Positions 62,734 to 64,000 of a stretch of DNA of 64,000 nt are shown here, piece after piece. The DNA is from Allomuricauda sp. (lineage in GTDB: Bacteria; Bacteroidota; Bacteroidia; Flavobacteriales; Flavobacteriaceae): the NCBI RefSeq assembly GCF_013911645.1, contig NZ_JACESV010000004.1, positions 186,001-250,000 on the forward strand. Direction: 5' to 3'. The position numbers and the translations under genes were made by a program. Positions within the stretch are counted from its first letter, which is position 1; each line of letters starts with the position of its first letter. The notes under the pieces are model-generated. The model searched no databases and was not told the DNA's origin. It was given only the letters and a program-made list of their open reading frames with translations.

Positions 62734-64000
62734 CTATTTGGAAAACAACATTTCCCTGTATTTGGTAAATGGCCAGAATTCATCCGCAATCAATTTCTCC
62801 AATGTATCCGAGTGTTCCCGGATTTTATCAAAATACGGTTTCACATTATTGCAATAAGCCTGGGCCTTTTTATCCACCACCGACATGCCATTGGCCCTTC
62901 TACGAGCATCCGCCATTTCATCGGTAAGTTTTTTGATCTCCACGATATGTTCGCCGATCTGTTCCAAAATGTTCAGCTGGCCTTCGGCCACTTTCTTGTG
63001 TGCCGCTCCATAGACCTCTTTTAACCCATGAATGTTCTCCAGCAGCATGTTTTGGTACTTGATCGCCGCGGGAATGATGTGGTTGTACACCATTTCGCCC
63101 AATACACGACCTTCTATCTGAATATGGAAGATATAAGCGCCCAACTCTACCTCTTTGTGGGCCTTGAGCTCCACTTCGTTCATCACCCCCATTTGCTTGA
63201 AGAGTTCGTAACTTTCCTTTGATGTGATTACTTGGAGTGCCTCGGGTGTGTTTTTATTGAAGCTCAGTTTTCGTCTTCTTGCTTCTTCTTGCCATTCAAT
63301 ACCGTAACCATCTCCTTCAAAACGGATGCGTTTGGAAGTTTTAATATATTCCCGAAGCACATTGAACACTGCTTCGTCCTTTTTCAGGTTTTTCTTGTCA
63401 ATCAGCGTATCCACTTCTTTTTTAAAGTCGGTCAACTGTTTGGCAACGATAGTGTTGAGCGTGGTCATGGGCTTGGCACAGTTGGTCTTGGATCCCACGC
63501 CCCTCATCTCAAACTTGTTCCCCGTAAAAGCAAAGGGAGAAGTTCGGTTCCTGTCTGTGTTGTCCAATAAGATTTCAGGAATCTTACCTACTACATTGAG
63601 TTTGAGCTCCGTTTTTTCCTGTGGGGACAATTTTCCTTTGGAAACGCCTTCCAGTTCATCCAATACATCGCTCAATTGCTTACCTATAAATATAGAAATG
63701 ATGGGTGGTGGTGCCTCACTGGCCCCCAATCGGTGGTCATTGCTCGCGGAGGCGATGGATGCTCTCAACAACTCCTCATACGTGTCCACCGCTTTGATGG
63801 TGTTCACGAAGAAGGTCAAAAACTGAAGGTTCTTCATGGGGGTGGTACCTGGACTCAACAGATTCACGCCCGTATCGGTTCCCAACGACCAGTTATTATG
63901 TTTCCCCGACCCATTGATGCCTGCAAATGGCTTTTCGTGGAACAGCACCGAAAAATTGTATTTATCAGCAATCTCTTCCATTACATCCATCAACAATAAA
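62734..64000 (-). CDS. glnN: Glutamine synthetase type III (partial, C-terminal)
   Basis: GlnN makes glutamine from glutamate, ammonia and ATP. The frame runs off the window edge; the visible 422 codons cover the C-terminal part, with FHEKPFAGINGSGKHNNWSLGTDTGVNLLSPG (ATP and ammonia site), RTSPFAFTGNKFEMRGVGSK, and the long helical tail of type III enzymes (VYGAAHKKVAEGQLNILEQIGEHIVEIKKLTDEMADARRRAN). The full protein should be about 730 aa. Confidence 0.95.
   Translation of the reverse strand, partial: LLLMDVMEEIADKYNFSVLFHEKPFAGINGSGKHNNWSLGTDTGVNLLSPGTTPMKNLQFLTFFVNTIKAVDTYEELLRASIASASNDHRLGASEAPPPIISIFIGKQLSDVLDELEGVSKGKLSPQEKTELKLNVVGKIPEILLDNTDRNRTSPFAFTGNKFEMRGVGSKTNCAKPMTTLNTIVAKQLTDFKKEVDTLIDKKNLKKDEAVFNVLREYIKTSKRIRFEGDGYGIEWQEEARRRKLSFNKNTPEALQVITSKESYELFKQMGVMNEVELKAHKEVELGAYIFHIQIEGRVLGEMVYNHIIPAAIKYQNMLLENIHGLKEVYGAAHKKVAEGQLNILEQIGEHIVEIKKLTDEMADARRRANGMSVVDKKAQAYCNNVKPYFDKIREHSDTLEKLIADEFWPFTKYREMLFSK

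Noticed and set aside
1..64000. tRNA, rRNA, CRISPR array, insertion sequence or prophage
   Set aside because: I looked for GTTCRA tRNA arms, spaced direct repeats and transposase motifs in all spacers and found none convincing.

Overview
The window looks like chromosome from a marine member of the Flavobacteriaceae (Bacteroidota), close in style to Muricauda/Flagellimonas. The evidence is the gene content (fused IcmF-type mutase, long-form PurM, type III glutamine synthetase, TonB-dependent receptor, DUF3570/DUF4266/DUF4920/DUF6268 proteins), promoters of the Bacteroidota type (TTTG, about 20 bp, TAnnTTTG), few Shine-Dalgarno sites, short AT-rich spacers and signal peptides ending in AQ. No tRNA, rRNA, insertion sequence, prophage or CRISPR array was seen. 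Most of the window is core housekeeping DNA.

Layout. 1-5200: an unrecognised gene end, a conserved unknown protein, a two-gene ABC exporter and uvrB. 5400-9200 (mostly minus): Hsp20, a TerB-like protein, a small secreted protein, sucC and a Lon-substrate-domain protein. 9350-12710: lysA, a secreted thioredoxin-like protein and guaB. 12800-15780: an iron-responsive-looking locus, with a near-perfect Fur-type palindrome before a small DUF6686-like gene and then a FecA-like TonB receptor. 15776-18840 (minus): HMG-CoA lyase, LysE exporter, pyrD and a small secreted protein. 18940-23900: pepT, a YdeI-like protein, a DUF6624-like protein, a lipoprotein fusing a metal-binding knuckle to an alpha/beta hydrolase, a glyoxalase-fold protein, a decayed fragment and a PepSY-type membrane protein. 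23925-32335: M28 peptidase, PPK2, a sigma-54-type response regulator without a DNA-binding domain, a DUF6268 barrel that seems to lack an ordinary start codon, MscS and a NatAB-type exporter. 32500-38200: dnaJ-grpE, a TIGR01777 SDR protein, mnmD, DUF4920, ilvE and a pyrophosphohydrolase. 38200-42210: small membrane proteins, crcB, and a P-II / Amt / porin module for ammonium. 42265-49900: lipoproteins, an Lrp regulator, IcmF and purU. 50100-54610: a maltose transporter, a GH65 phosphorylase and a DUF4197 lipoprotein. 55520-57657: a small protein, pyrF and prfA. 57820-61426: the minus-strand cluster Rieske, thioredoxin, ApbE, DUF4266, DUF3570. 61475-64000: purM and the 3' part of glutamine synthetase III.

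The best candidate for an undescribed system is the cluster at 57820-61426. An iron-sulfur lipoprotein, a periplasmic thioredoxin, an FMN transferase, a tiny lipoprotein ending in a CGC knuckle and an outer-membrane barrel are co-oriented and tightly packed, which suggests a cell-envelope redox or post-translational flavinylation pathway. Other leads are an interspersed structured repeat (49881-50010 and 57714-57819, perhaps 56547-56585), a recurring stop-codon-rich 13-mer in front of terminators, loss of one zinc site in DnaJ, and altered ligand residues in the P-II protein.
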